Assembly: GCF_014805685.1 (NCBI RefSeq)
Contig: NC_060891.1
Location: 1,520,001-1,584,000 of the forward strand
Direction: 5' to 3'
From: Silurus meridionalis
Taxonomy: Eukaryota; Chordata; Actinopteri; Siluriformes; Siluridae
Length of the DNA: 64,000 bases
Part shown: positions 46,395 to 59,013 of the stretch, piece after piece
Layout of the letters: the number at the start of each line of letters is the position of its first letter
Position numbering within the stretch: the stretch's first letter is position 1
Program-made: the position numbers and the translations under genes
Notes under the pieces: model-generated
Seen by the model: the letters and a program-made list of their open reading frames with translations, nothing else
Databases searched by the model: none
Told to the model about the DNA's origin: nothing

Positions 46395-47200
46395 TCATTT
46401 AAAAAAAAAAGTCAACTGTGGTCATTGCAGAAACTTTGGTCGTAGCAAATGCAAACAATTTGGCATGTCTGTAAAAAGAAAAGGGCCACTGGTGTACCTA
46501 ACAACCAGACATCGAACAGTCCGGTGAAGAAAAACCACGGCACTTGTAAAATCTATAAAGAAAAAAACCCAAACTGTCAGTGACTTTATAAGAGAATAGG
46601 AGTGATTTAATCACAATTAACCAAACAAAGAAGACTTTGAGAGAGAAAATTCAGATGCAAAATCACTACCACAGTAATAAGATTTAAAAGGTCAGATTGA
46701 AATTTACAAAGAAGTGCAGAGACAAGCCATAAAAGTTCTGGAACTGAGACGACCCTCTACAAAAGTGACAGAAAAGAACAATTGTGGAGGAAAAAAAAGG
46801 ATCTGATTAAAATCCAAAATATGCAATCTCATGGTTAAAAAACAGGTAGATAGTGTCATGGCTTGGGCTTGCATGATGCTTTGGAAATGGATTCACAAGA
46901 TTTTACTAATGATGAAACTCATAATAGAATCAGCAAAACAAACTCACATGTCTACAGAAAGCAATTTACAAAAAAGGTATACGAAACGAATTGCTTCTTG
47001 GTGAAAAAAGACTCAAAACTCAACAATGGACTTAGTCTGACCATGCCCAACATCATTAGACCAACATTTCCTCTCCTGAAGGGGAGAAGGTAAAAAAACA
47101 TAAACAAAAACTGAAAGATGCTGCACAACAAGCCTGGAAAAGTATCACCAAAGTATTATGAAAGTGTTGATGTCAGTGGCTCACCAGTTTGACACAGTTT
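46395..47200 (+). mobile_element. Second Tc1/mariner-like relic
   Basis: Plus-strand blocks such as ..GTCATGGCTTGGGCTTGCATG.., ..GATTTTACTAATGATGAAACTC.. and ..GCCTGGAAAAGTATCACC.. follow the order of a Tc1-superfamily transposase found widely in fish (a MAWACM..F-type block, then a catalytic segment, then an AAQQAWKSITK-like tail). Heavily decayed; ends approximate. Confidence 0.65.
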
Positions 47201-49744
47201 TTGTGAGAAAATGCAAATATTGTTATTTAATTTAAAACTAACTGGTGTCTGCCACTAAATGTCACGCTGTACACATCTAGATGTGAGATATTTGAGTACC
47301 ACCATAACGTATTCTTCATTTGGCTAAAGCCCAAATGTGTCAAGTCAAGCCATTCCCTCTGCTGAAATGTTTCCAAGTAGAGCACCTTCACAACCGTAGC
47401 CCATCCAGAAAAACTCACAAGGAAGAATCCCCCCCCCAAGTGTGTGTCTGTATATCTGAGTCTATTGATCCTCACACAAAGTCACTAAGTAGGTTATCTC
47501 AGAAGCCTTCTGATGGTATCGGGAATGATAAAGTGCTGCACGTTGGGGTGTGTTGACCTGGATCGAGCACTCGGCATGATCTCACAGACTTTCCCTCGTC
47601 TCACTTTACGCTTTTTCACCAAGGAACACATCGTTCTGTTCTGTTCCTGTTCTGTTCTAGTACTGACCAAAAGCGTCGCAGCCTGTTCCCTGCATAACAA
47701 TTGCACAGAGGTGCAGCTTTTCAGTTAATCCCTGCAGAAAAGGAGCTGAGACATGAAAGGGAGCCAGGCGGGGAAGTCCAGACCTGGCAACTTGCTTCAC
47801 TAGTCTACGGATGAACAGGCACAGGAGGAGAAGGAGAAGGAGGAGGAGGTTATATACTAATCCAAGCTTGGCCAGGACATGGTTTTTAATCCTCAATCCT
47901 TTACTACTGGACAGAGGCTCAGGCAAAACCAGACATAATTCTGCTTTAGTCCTGTGCCAGCTCATTAACAGGTCATAACATTGTCTCTAACTTTTGAAGG
48001 ATTTATGTAACTGAAGCTGGGGATCTGATTCAGTGTTAGAGTTTTTCTTCTGGGACAAAAACCAACAATAATTAAATAAGTTACCTTGTGTTTTCAAACT
48101 ATGATTAAATGGAAAACAACAAAATGTCAGCTTGCTGTAGCTACAGTAGAGCTAGCATATGCAACGACTGGAAGTGCTAATGAAAGCAACTGATACACAT
48201 CTGTAAACATCTGCACTAATTAGTTCATTTCTAAAATAAGAATAAAAGTGTTAATATTCAATGATAAAAGCTTACATTAATCAGTAACAACTTTTTCAAC
48301 TGATTTTTGCAATAAATTATTTGTTACATTTGTTACAAATATATTATTTGTAATTTATTTTACATTTTTTATTATAATTTTTTTTTTTTTTTTATATTGA
48401 CTGGATTTCTTTTTTCATTTGAATTGTCAAAAGGGGGAAAAAATCTTTTTAAAGGTGGCAAAAAAAGTTTTTTCCTTTATTTTTTTCAGAAGGATTGAAA
48501 ATGATCCAACATTTCCAAATTAAATGTGAATAAAATCAGAGACTTTGTGCCTCCTTAACTAATACATAACTAATCCTGTCTAAACAGAGGTTCAGACTAA
48601 AACTAAACCCCTATTAGCAGACAAAATGAGCACCGTTCTGATTAGACTGTAATTACAGCAAAATGTATTCAGCACTCTGAAGCTGTAAAGCTCAGACAGA
48701 CGGACAAACGGTTTCTTAATTTTATGTAAGGTTACTCCCTGTTACAGCATGGAGCTGCCTTGCCAAAAACCTGCTGTAATTTAAGAAACTTATGCATGTC
48801 CCAGGCCAGTGTTTTTGGCACGATTGCATTTCTCTGAACTGTTACCCTTGAATTGAAAGGACTAATAATGTTTTATATGGCTCATGTCTTCACCCCCTGC
48901 TATACATTCAATATGCTTAAGCGTGCATGATGTTAAAAACAGCTTTTCCGTCATCCCGGGCACGATTCACGTCCAAGCGAGCGGAGATTTTATTTACTTA
49001 TCTGTAATCTGCATTTAAAGACCTTAGAATTAATCATGCATGGTGTTATTTAAAAGCAATAAAATGGCCATCAATGTTTAACGTTTCAAATCCTTCTCCT
49101 GACCTAAGCGTCATAATGAAAAGCTTTGTGTTCTTTATCTCAGCAGGAAACAATGACGCAGTTCACAACCTCCCGCATGTTAAACAAGCTGCAACGCCAG
49201 CACTGGAGGACGATTTTACAATCCCTTAGACATAAAGAGCACGACTTCCTTTAATTACCAACAAACCGAGCGAGCTGGCAGCCCTCGTCATCTCCACGCC
49301 TACACTGTGGGCGTTTTCTCGCCAGTCACTCAGGAAACCTGGCAGCTGTTAGCTCCAAAATCCCACCGTCGTGGTGTGAGCCGTCGTGTTTGTTCAGCAC
49401 ACAGCTAACACAACGACGCTTGTTTGTTCCTGTTAAAGTTAAATCTTTTCAATGAAGTAGTCACGTTTCCTGAAAGACAGCTGTACTTTGAAATCTATCT
49501 GGGGCTGAAATGTGTGTAATGTTGAATCATTCTAAACAGATTGAGAGTGTTGTTTGCCAATTGATAAGGACCAACATGGCTATTTACAACAGTGCCTTTA
49601 CTTTAACAACGACAACAGTTTATATAGACATTTTTATACATCCAATAAAAGAAAAAATATATATAAGCTTTAAAACTGAAACAAACACAATATGGCATAT
49701 ACAAATAAATAAAAATAAAAACAGTCACAAAACTAGAGACAGGG
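47201..49744. other. Intergenic, no feature seen
   Basis: No gene recognised. Poly-T/poly-A runs occur near 48376-48400. Confidence 0.5.
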
Positions 49745-50415
49745 ATCTGTCTGAAATCGGGCCAGATGTGGGAACAGTCCCGAAGTGGGCCAGATGTCAA
49801 ACGGTCTAAAAATTGGTCAGATGTGGAAGAGTCTCCAAATGCTCCAGATGAGGAAGAGTCTCAAAACTAGCCAGATGTGGGAACTGTCTCAAAGCATGTC
49901 AAATATGGAAGAGTCTCAAAGTGGGCCAGATGTAAAAACAGTCTCAAAGCGTGCCAAATGTGGAAGTGTCTCAAAGCAAGACAGAAAGTGAAAATGGTCC
50001 CAAAGTGGGCCAGATGTGGAATTGTCTCAAAGTGGGCCAGATGTGGAAGGGCCTTAAAGTGGGAAATATGTGGAAGTGTCTCAAAGTAAGCCAGATGTGG
50101 AAGTGTCTCAAAGCAGGACAAAAAGTGAAAATGGTCCCAAAGTGGGCCAGATGTGGACTTGTCTCAAAGTGGGCCAGATGTGGAAGGGTCTCAAAGTGGG
50201 CAATATGTGGAAGGGTCGCAAAGTAAGATAGTTGCGGAAGGGTCTAAAAGGAGGGCCAGATGTTCAAGGGTTTCCAAAGGGAGCCAAAACTGGAAGGGTT
50301 TTAAAGTGGGCCATTTGCGGAAGGGTCGCAAAGTAGGCCAGATGTGAAACAGTTTAAAAACTGGCCAGACGTGGAAGGGTCTTAAAGTGGGCCAGATGTG
50401 GAACGATTTTTAAAC
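49745..50415 (+). repeat. 27-bp minisatellite, ~25 copies
   Basis: The unit is GGGCCAGATGTGGAAGGGTC followed by TCAAAGT, diverging between copies. Because 27 is a multiple of three, all three frames stay open for long stretches and give false repetitive proteins. A larger repeat of several units is visible: the CAGGACAAAAAGTGAAAATGG segment near 50115 parallels CAAGACAGAAAGTGAAAATGG near 49977. Confidence 0.93.
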
Positions 50416-51969
50416 TGACCTGTTATTAAAAAGCCAAAAATGTCAATTTAAAACATGGAAAATAAGAATCAACAAAGTAGAACAAGGGTCAGAGCCGTAG
50501 CCCACAGACAGGGACAGACCAAGAGCCTATAGAATAATACGTTTCGATATTTCTCCATGTCAGAGGGTTTCTCAGGCCACCAAAGAACAGTGTAAATGTT
50601 TTGGCCCTGAATCATTTCAGTAAGCTAAATACACAAATCCTGGCACTGTCATGGTGCGATTTGAAATCTCTAGAAGTTTGTGCAATATTAAAAGAATGTA
50701 AACTGAAGCAGATCCGAGTCACAGAGATTCACTTCATACCAAACATTTTCGATGTGCATGAAAAGCCATGTTTACTGGTTTGTGGCCAAACCTCCGAGTA
50801 CACACTTTGTAATGCTGACTGAATCCTTCTGAGATTCAAGGTCACATTTCAGATGTAAATTAAAGTGTGTGGTCATCATGGTTACTAACAAACCGGCGAA
50901 TACTGTGTATGCAAACTGTGGGCTGCTTAGGCTGGATTTTGGGGTTGGATCTAAAAGGTCAGAGGTCAGATTTATGTTAAATGGAATGGGACCAATGCGA
51001 GTTTGTATAATGTGTGCAGGATTATTTGTAGACGTGCAGTCGATTTTCGAGCAGACAGTGTTTACTCTCCTTGAAAGAAGCATATACCCAGACAACGTGC
51101 ATTGATTAAACGTGTTACATTTCACATCGCTGTTAAACCACCTCTCCACTAATGCCCACGTATACGCCACAACCTTCTCAAACCAGCAGTACGGGTTACT
51201 TCCTCTCAAGGTGTAGGTTTCTGGGAGACTTATTGAATTTGTGCTAAACATTAGTAGGCTTGATTTAAACTTTGCTGCAGTCATCAGGAAAACACAGGCA
51301 AATTTACTGACTCTGCTGTTTCTATTTGACTGGATTAAAAATGGCAGACTTTGAACTTTACATATTATTTAAAAAACAAACAAACAAAAAAACATAAAAG
51401 GGAATGTTTGCAAATCAATAAGACAAATGGCATCTATTAAATCTTAAATAAATTATGTATTAATGTTGTAGTTAGTCTAAATTGTTTGCCTTAAAAATAG
51501 CAATATACAATAAATTTTTATTTTTAAAGCGCTTTAAACAATGGACACTTTACAGAGATGAGTAGGATATAAAATTGAATTTTATATGTTGGTGCCTTTA
51601 GTGCCAGTAAGTTTATATCAGTGTTTCAAACCTCAACCACATTTAAGTTACATTGTTTTCTCTCAATCTTAAATTAGTAGTCAACATTTGGCATCAAATT
51701 GCTAACAGCTCATCCAAAACGTTAATTCTCACATGTCTAGTTTAACACACAACAGAAAATAAGTTCGTCACGCTAGCTGTGCTGAGGACAGCTGTCCACT
51801 TGACAGCGGAAAATCCACATGGAAAACATGAAGATATTTTGCACTGCAACTAATATGAACAGTTGTTTCTTGAGAGAACGAGTGCCACGAACAGTTTTGC
51901 ATTTAAGTCTAAATCAGTGAACAGTTAATAAAAATCAATGATGGAATTACAATGAATGAATATCTGGTT
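50416..51969. other. Intergenic, no gene supported
   Basis: A 170-codon minus-strand frame (50772-51284) shows no family signature or splice context. The AAAGCGCTTTAAACAATGG block near 51526 resembles a common fish retroposon 3' region. Confidence 0.4.
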
Positions 51970-52085
51970 TTACCCTTTAAGTCTGGTTCCTCTCAGCGGG
52001 AGGTTTCCTCCTCATATCATCTCAGGGAGTTTTCTTCTTTACACGGTCATCTCTAACTCACTCATTAGAGAGAAACTTCTGAATT
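51970..52085. repeat. Dispersed fish repeat fragment
   Basis: TCTGGTTCCTCTCAGCGGGA, then GGTTTCCTCCTCATATCATC, then TCAGGGAGTTTTC is a block I recognise as recurrent in teleost genomes. No intact element. Confidence 0.45.
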
Positions 52086-55000
52086 TTACATTTATATTTA
52101 ATGGAACAGAAATGTATTCATGAGACACTCCTATTTCAAACTACAGTCCAAAAAAAGACAGTTTGTTTTCTTCTTTGGCGCCATTTTTTTTTGCACTAAT
52201 TACAGCTTTCACTACTAAAAGTGAACACTTTTTATTATTGAGTGGCAGTGACCCTGCACGCGGAGCAGTTAGAGATAATTACAATGGAAACAGATGTGTT
52301 TGATAGGCAGGTGGTTTTTACAGCATGTCTGTATGTGATGGTGTGAAGTTATCACACGTATGAACACTTGTCTGACGGATTTACTGAACGATTAAATTCT
52401 TGGAAATAATCAGTATAGCGCGAGCTTTCCCGTGACACGAACACGATTCCGTTTTTTACGCCGTTTGCATTTTCCAGGAGCCAATGCGGCATGGCCGAGA
52501 TTGCTGAAAACATCTGCGGTGGAGTCGCCGCACCTGCCAAAGCGACTGGCGTAATTAATTATTCCTGCACAACAGTGACTTGGATTTTAATCAAGAAAAA
52601 TAAGTGAGTGCGATGCGGCTGGAGGAATGCGGAGACCGTAATTACGTGTCCGGTGTGGGATTTTTTTTTCTCCCAGGTGCAAATATGAATGGCAGGAAAG
52701 AGGCCAAATGTTTGACAGCTCTTATGCATCATTAGCTGAAGAGCATCACTTATTCTACAAAGTGGTGTCTGTAAATAAGAGCTGGAACTCTTTCATCGTA
52801 TCTGTCTGCACACTCGTTCTTTCTTCGTCTCCGCATCTCACACATCTCCACAGTGTTGATATCCACATCGTTATTGCAGAGACACGGATCATTCGTAATG
52901 CCTCCAAATTTGGCAGCTGAAGAAATTTGAAAGCTTCTAATTAAAAAAAATTTGATATCAATTTGTTAACGAAGATTCTTAGTTTATTTTTTCATGTAAG
53001 AACGTCCTGATAACGTTCCTGTCATGAAAACTTGCAGACACTGAAGACTCCTTCCATGGAAGATCACTATATTAATACACACATGCTATTCTTTGTTCTG
53101 AATGCCATTTATGTTTATAATAATGGCTTATGTGAAGTGTTAAATCTTCAGAACCAGGGTTGGTGCGATATAAGATTGGAATTGTGCTAAACGTGATACT
53201 ATTTTCTGAGAAATTCGGTATGGTGAAGATCAAAGAAAAACATTTTTGAAGACAGTTCTTGTGTATTGTACAAAATATGATATTTCTGTTACATTGCCAA
53301 CGTTTTTAATCTGCTTTGGATATAAGCTTTCTTTAAAAAAAAAAATCACTTTTGAATTGTGTCCTTTAGCATAAAACGTTAAAGATATTTCCATCAAAAA
53401 ATGACGAGTTGTCTGCGATAGCCAAGCAATACAATTACATACTGATGAAGCACGTCCAAAAGTTCATGTACATTCAACTTAATCCTTCAAAACATTATGC
53501 TTGGCACAAAAAGCATTACCCCAGACAATTGATCTGAAGTCAGAACCGCATGTGTTTGTAGCTATTGATTCAGCTAATGCGCGTCCCTGTGGTGCTGTAC
53601 CTTGTGTGATCACACTGCTGAGCATAAAGCACGTAATAATGCAAAAGGCCAGAAGATACGATCAGCTGGCGAGTTAGCGTCTGCTCGGCGTCTTGCTCAC
53701 GCCGGTGACCTTTTACATGTAACGGAGTCTTTAATTGCATTAGCCTACTGTTGATTATGCAGTTGACAGGTGCTCTCGCTCTCAGCAGGATCAATAAGTG
53801 GAAAAGGAAACGAGAAAACGCAACCTGATCTCTAAGACCAGGTCAAGCTTCGAACCGATCTCCTGATCCCTTGCTCACTATTCATGTAGCCTGTGGTTTT
53901 TTAAGCTCGTCAGGCATGTCAGAACCGGCTGCGTGGATGAAGGAAAGCTGGGGATTGGTCAGCTGCAAATCCCAGCTTTATAATAATGCACCTGTTCAAA
54001 TACGTTAATGTTTTTACGGAAACATTAAAGAAATTGACTCACCATTAGAGTCAAATAGAAAGAAAATTAGTGTGGAATCTCTGGTGTCTTCAAGGCAGAG
54101 AGCAATAGCAAGGACACGACTGTTGATAGTTCCAGTTTCTGCTGACAGAAGCTACGGTTTTTTTAACATTAGATATAAAAAATATCGGCACGGCGAAATT
54201 ACACCTGCAAAAACATTAAAATGGCTAAATATCAAAGAAAATAAAAATGTTTTTCACAGCAAAAAATCAGCATCTGAGTGGACAGAATGCCAAAATGTAG
54301 AAATACAAATTGTTTTATAAACTAATGATAGTTATTAATCATGTGACACTGTCATGGGTTACATTTTTACTCATGTGCTATAGAGTAAACGGTTTTTCCG
54401 GGTGGATGAGTGATTGTTGAACATAGGTATTTATTTATTTAGAAAATTCGTATCAATCCGGATTAATGTGGCCTTCATTACAACATACTGTATCAGTTTT
54501 CATGGTTTGAGTTATGATACAGCCTTTTGGCCAATTCTGGTTTAAAAAATAGTGTATATAATTACTAATGGTGTATATAATTACTAATTAATATCTAATT
54601 AATAAATAATAACGAATTAATTCCTAATTACTCAGTTTCCAATAACCACAATTAACTAATCAGGCATGAATTAATGTATTTTGGATTTATTAAGAAGAAA
54701 AAAAAAACAGAGCTATAAGCCGACCAGCTGGACTGCTTCGCTACAAAATGGAGCTTCTTCAGGATCGATTTCAGCAGTCAGAGCAAAACTAAACAAAAGA
54801 CAGAGAGGGAGAAAGAGAGAAAAAACCCAAATGCTTATTTTAATCTTTTGTTAGCTGATGCCAAATTCGAGCTAAATTCAGCCTGAAATGCATACATTGA
54901 GAAGTTCTTTAGTTCACGCAGCTCGGGAAGTGCATTTGGCTACAGATGTGGATCGTGTTAGATTTCTGCATTATGAATAAAGTCATAACTCATGGGAAGT

Positions 55001-55887
55001 TTCCAGATTTCTCATCGTGACAGAGAAAACGTCCACCTTTTAAACACAGACGTTTAGGATATGTTTAATGTGGGACTTAAATCAGCCGTAAGAGAATCTG
55101 CTGGATAGGAAAATCTTCCCATGGTGAACTCGTTGACTTTGGAAAAGCTCTTGGGCAAGAAGAGGAAGACATCAATAAAATTTAAATAAACAGCTTTAAT
55201 GTGGAGAATATTTTGGAAATTCTGTCACGCCATCAACTCCACACCGCTTTAATCTAATAAACAAGCTTGTATTTTATGTATGCTTTTATTATCCCCCTAA
55301 TGCAGCAGTTCACAATCCTGAAGTTTTACTGTATAGAAATTCCAGACTCCCTGCACATATGACTTCATCCAGAGTACGTACGGCCTGAAGCTACAGACGC
55401 TCCAATCCAGCGGTCAGAAAGCAGCAACGAAGGATGAAAAGACCAGAGATTTTAAAGCAAGCATCAATGACTGAAAGAGGAAGTAAATGGGTGAAAGGGT
55501 GAATCTGTGAAAAGCTAACAAGGAAAGGGTACAACACTCGACAGTCTTGTTTTTTGCCCAGAATACAAGCAACTGGATTATTAAACTGGGCATAACTTTA
55601 TATCATCTCTGTTAACTAATGTACAGAAGACATATACATGTCTACTCGTCATTTCACCACCACTCTGAAAAAAAAACAGAACTGATGTGACTGAAAAGAA
55701 TTAGCTAAAAAACAACGAATGTTCAGTGTGGAACATTTGATAACGAATTTTAGGAGCAGCAGGTTTTAAAAAGACCTTCTTCCTGAAGACTTTCTCATAT
55801 CGGAAATCGTTACCTTTCATACAAAATGCTGACACTGGAGACTTCCGCAAACAGTGAAACACCACCCTACAGAAATCTTACATATAC
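52086..55887. other. Intergenic, no feature seen
   Basis: No gene, RNA or clear transposon recognised. The base composition is ordinary and AT-rich. Confidence 0.5.
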
Positions 55888-56320
55888 ACTACAAGTCGAA
55901 CGATTCATCGTTTTTGCCAATTAATCAGCACAAATAGTGGATTGCTGCCACTATTATCGTTTTTCTGGCTTGCAGTCTGCTGCCATTAGGATAGCGGCCT
56001 CTAGAGGTCAATCACTGATGCCACATGCTGTTTGTTTTCACACGTGAGACTGTGTGCTGCACGGAGAGTGCTATTTTATATTTATTATTTATAATATATT
56101 AATTCCATGCTTATATTTATGAATGAAAACATTCATATTTAATTCATTTCGCACATTTTCATGAATCAGTATTTTTTTTTTTTTTTGTAGAAAGGTTCAG
56201 TACTATTTTACATGGAGTTTTATGGAGTTTTCCAGTATCCTAAACTTTAAATGGTTATCCACAAGTTTGATCCGACCTAGCTATCATTATAGGTAAAATC
56301 CACTATCGGTCGACTTTTAA
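55888..56320 (+). mobile_element. CTAGAGGTCGACCGAT-type MITE, copy 4
   Basis: Left end ACAAGTCGAACGATTCATCG, internal GCGGCCTCTAGAGGTCAATC and CTGATGCCACATG, right end ACTATCGGTCGACTTTTA. About 430 bases and uninterrupted, so it gives the family's approximate full length. Confidence 0.65.
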
Positions 56321-56429
56321 TATTCACAATTACAAAAACACTTCTCCTGTGGAGGGTCCACTTATTTTGAAATGTAATGTATTAAAGATTTCATTACAAA
56401 ATCTACACTAAATCCTAACTATACCTCAA

Positions 56430-56680
56430 GGCTCTTCTCTGGCACCGAGGTGGTGGAAAGAACTTCCCCTAGATGTCCGAACAGCGAAGTCCCTGACTAT
56501 CTTCATGTGACGGGTAAAAACCTACATCTCCCCAAGACACTTAAAGAACTAACTAAACTTTTTCAGGTTTGTCCAGCGTACCAGTGTAGATTTATTATTA
56601 ATAGAGACTCAAAGCACTTTTGTACGTTGCTCTGGACACGAACGTCGGCTAAATGCCATAAAGGTAAATGTAAATATACA
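56430..56680 (+). mobile_element. LINE 3' end fragment
   Basis: 56448-56504 reads RWWKELPLDVRTAKSLTIF, the C-terminal motif of many fish non-LTR retrotransposon proteins, followed by a stop and frameshifts. The 3' tail TTGCTCTGGACACGAACGTC, then GGCTAAATGCCATAAAGG, is the familiar dispersed end. The repeat at 63465-63510 carries a related tail in the opposite orientation. Confidence 0.65.
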
Positions 56681-57112
56681 CAGTGTGAATGCACTGTATA
56701 TACAGTATATTTATATAGAAGAAGCAAGCAAGAGCCACGAGTAAGAGTCCACTGTGAGGCTGGAGTACTCGCAGATCTTCGCGGAACGCGCATACGGCTA
56801 CAGAACGTTTGCAATTGAGCCGCACATGACAGCATGATTGCATTCTTGGTTAAATCCCCAATATACATTGTTCCGTATTCACATACAGTGCCAAGTTTGC
56901 ATTGCTGGAGAATAGTGCTTCTTGGTTTTAGTGCTATCATGGTGATGAGGGTAAATATTTGGCAGGAGCAGTCGCAGAACTCTGTTTACAGTGCAGGGTC
57001 ACTTAATCCCAGGGAAATTAACGGCACTCACAAACAGAATTTCCTCAGAAAGGGCTTCCTCCATGACTACGTCAATACAAACACGGTGCATACCGAATGC
57101 AGGAGTGAGAGA
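56681..57112. other. Intergenic, no feature seen
   Basis: Unrecognised. Confidence 0.4.
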
Positions 57113-57138
57113 ACACACACGCATACACACACACACAC

Positions 57139-57193
<55 letters not shown>
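57113..57193 (+). repeat. (CA)n microsatellite
   Basis: About 40 CA units with GCATA and CG interruptions. Confidence 0.96.
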
Positions 57194-57198
<5 letters not shown>

Positions 57199-57619
57199 TA
57201 GATTATATTCCAACAACACCAACAATATTCGTCCACCAGTTACTGTTTATGAACAAAAACCAACAGTAGTCCAATGCATTCCTATGGACATGAATTCTTT
57301 TTATTATTTTTAATATAATAGACTCATTAATGATGAAAACCAAAATGTCAACTACACCATAACATTTCAACAATGCCGCACTAATGACTAGTACATTATA
57401 ATATTCATTATATTCCAACAACTAACAAATTGTCAACCATTTCCTCATATTCGGATTATACCCATAATTAACACACCTTCATTATAAAACCGTAATTAAT
57501 GCACCTGGTAAATAAAATATAAGGTTAGTTTGGAGCGTCGACGCCTCAGTGCAGTGATACAGACAAGAGCAAGTGTCTTTGTATGGGTTCTTTTAATGCA
57601 TTTTAACCCTCTCATGGTT

Positions 57620-57850
57620 TCTTCTTCATCAAGTCAAGTCAAGTCAAGAGGCTTTTATTGTAATTCCTACGATACACAGTGGTACACAGTACACAGTAAA
57701 AACGAGACAACGTTCCCCCGGAACCCTGGTCCTGTTTCACTAAACAACATAGAGCTACAACACATAAAGTGCGATAAAGCGACATAAAGTGGATTTTGGA
57801 TCCTGAGAGGCCGCTGTGAGCTACTGCCATGCCACCAAAGCTAGTTGTTT
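57620..57850. repeat. Dispersed retroposon-like repeat
   Basis: CAAGTCAAGTCAAGTCAAGA, then GGCTTTTATTGTAATTCC, then ACAGTACACAGTAAAAACG and an AACGTTC(CCCC)GG block. This order is a familiar dispersed fish repeat. Confidence 0.5.
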
Positions 57851-58337
57851 CCATTTAGGTGCAAAACTGTAAGAATAAACTTAAGGAAAAAAAAAAAAAG
57901 GAAAGAACATAATCTACATAATGCATATAGGAAGTTCATGCTCTGTTCAAACGAGACCGAGAGGTTTTTAATCAGGAAAGATGGGCTCCTCTATCGCGAT
58001 AATGATGACATTAATAGATGTCGAAGTGGAATATTCCAGCATGATAAAGATCAGAAGCACATAACCAAAAACCATGCAGCAATTTAAAAAAAAAAGCAAA
58101 TGCCTTGAGTAACACATTCTGGGGTCATGAGTAACACACCAGAATCCCTTCAGGGTATTTCAAAAGGAAAAAGGCAGAGCAATACAACCCATGCAAGAAA
58201 AAGATTTTTGAAAAATGGTAGAACATCTCTTTAGAAATGTGTGCAACACTGCCATCCTTCATTCCATGGAGGACCGAGTCGGTCATCAAACATAAATGTG
58301 GAAATAGTAACATAAACCAGAATTGTTGTTTTTAGAT

Positions 58338-59013
58338 TACCGTAATTTCCAGACTATTAAGCCGCACCCAAATATAATTTGACAAAGATTTTTATTTTGA
58401 ACATAAATACGCCGCACCCTGTCTATAAGCCGCACCTGTCTACACTGAAACTAATGAACTTTACACAGGCTTTAATGAAAGACAGTGTCTGTTACACGGC
58501 TTGTATCTAAACAGTAGCCTACCAAGAAGGTCATTGTTCACTGTCTTCCTCCTTCCTTTCACAACTATTTCTCTCGAGAGTTTATCTTTTGGCATCGTCG
58601 TGCGTTTAAAAATCACCATCGGTGAAGCTTTTCTCCTGATGCCATGCAGCTCAGAACACAGGTGAAGTGTTTTTTCATGCCCGGTTGTTTTCAGCGTGAC
58701 GATGATTCGCATTTCCTGTAGACAGTCCGAGTGAGCGGCAGGTCAAACGTCAGAGGAACATCATTCATATTTATGATGTGGTGTGGCCCGATTTAGTGGG
58801 AGCGCATCTGATTTAAAATAAAGAGTTTCATTGGTTCACCTGAACCTGTTCTGCAATTTCATTGGTCTAATGTTATGGGGCTCAGTTTTTTTATCTTGAA
58901 GTTTGTGAAACCGAGAAAAACCCAGGAAAAATCCATAAATTAGCTGCTTCGTTGTTTAAGCCGCAGGGTTCAAAACGTTGGAAAAAGCGGCTTATAGTCC
59001 GGAAAATACGGTA
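58338..59013 (-). mobile_element. Tigger/pogo-like deletion derivative with transposase relic
   Basis: The terminal inverted repeats TACCGTAATTTCCAGACTAT and ATAGTCCGGAAAATACGGTA pair almost perfectly. On the minus strand, 58500-58780 encodes a pogo/Tigger DDE transposase fragment: VPLTFDLPLTRTVYRK, then VTLKTTGHEKT, then PMVIFKRTTMPKDKL, with a frameshift after the first block. The rest of the gene is missing. Flanking TA dinucleotides fit the superfamily. Confidence 0.8.

Noticed and set aside
49785..50347. Overlapping repetitive frames on both strands
   Set aside because: Consequence of a 27-base minisatellite whose unit length is a multiple of three.
50772..51284. A 170-codon minus-strand frame as a gene
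   Set aside because: No family signature, no splice or promoter context, and ordinary intergenic composition; probably chance.
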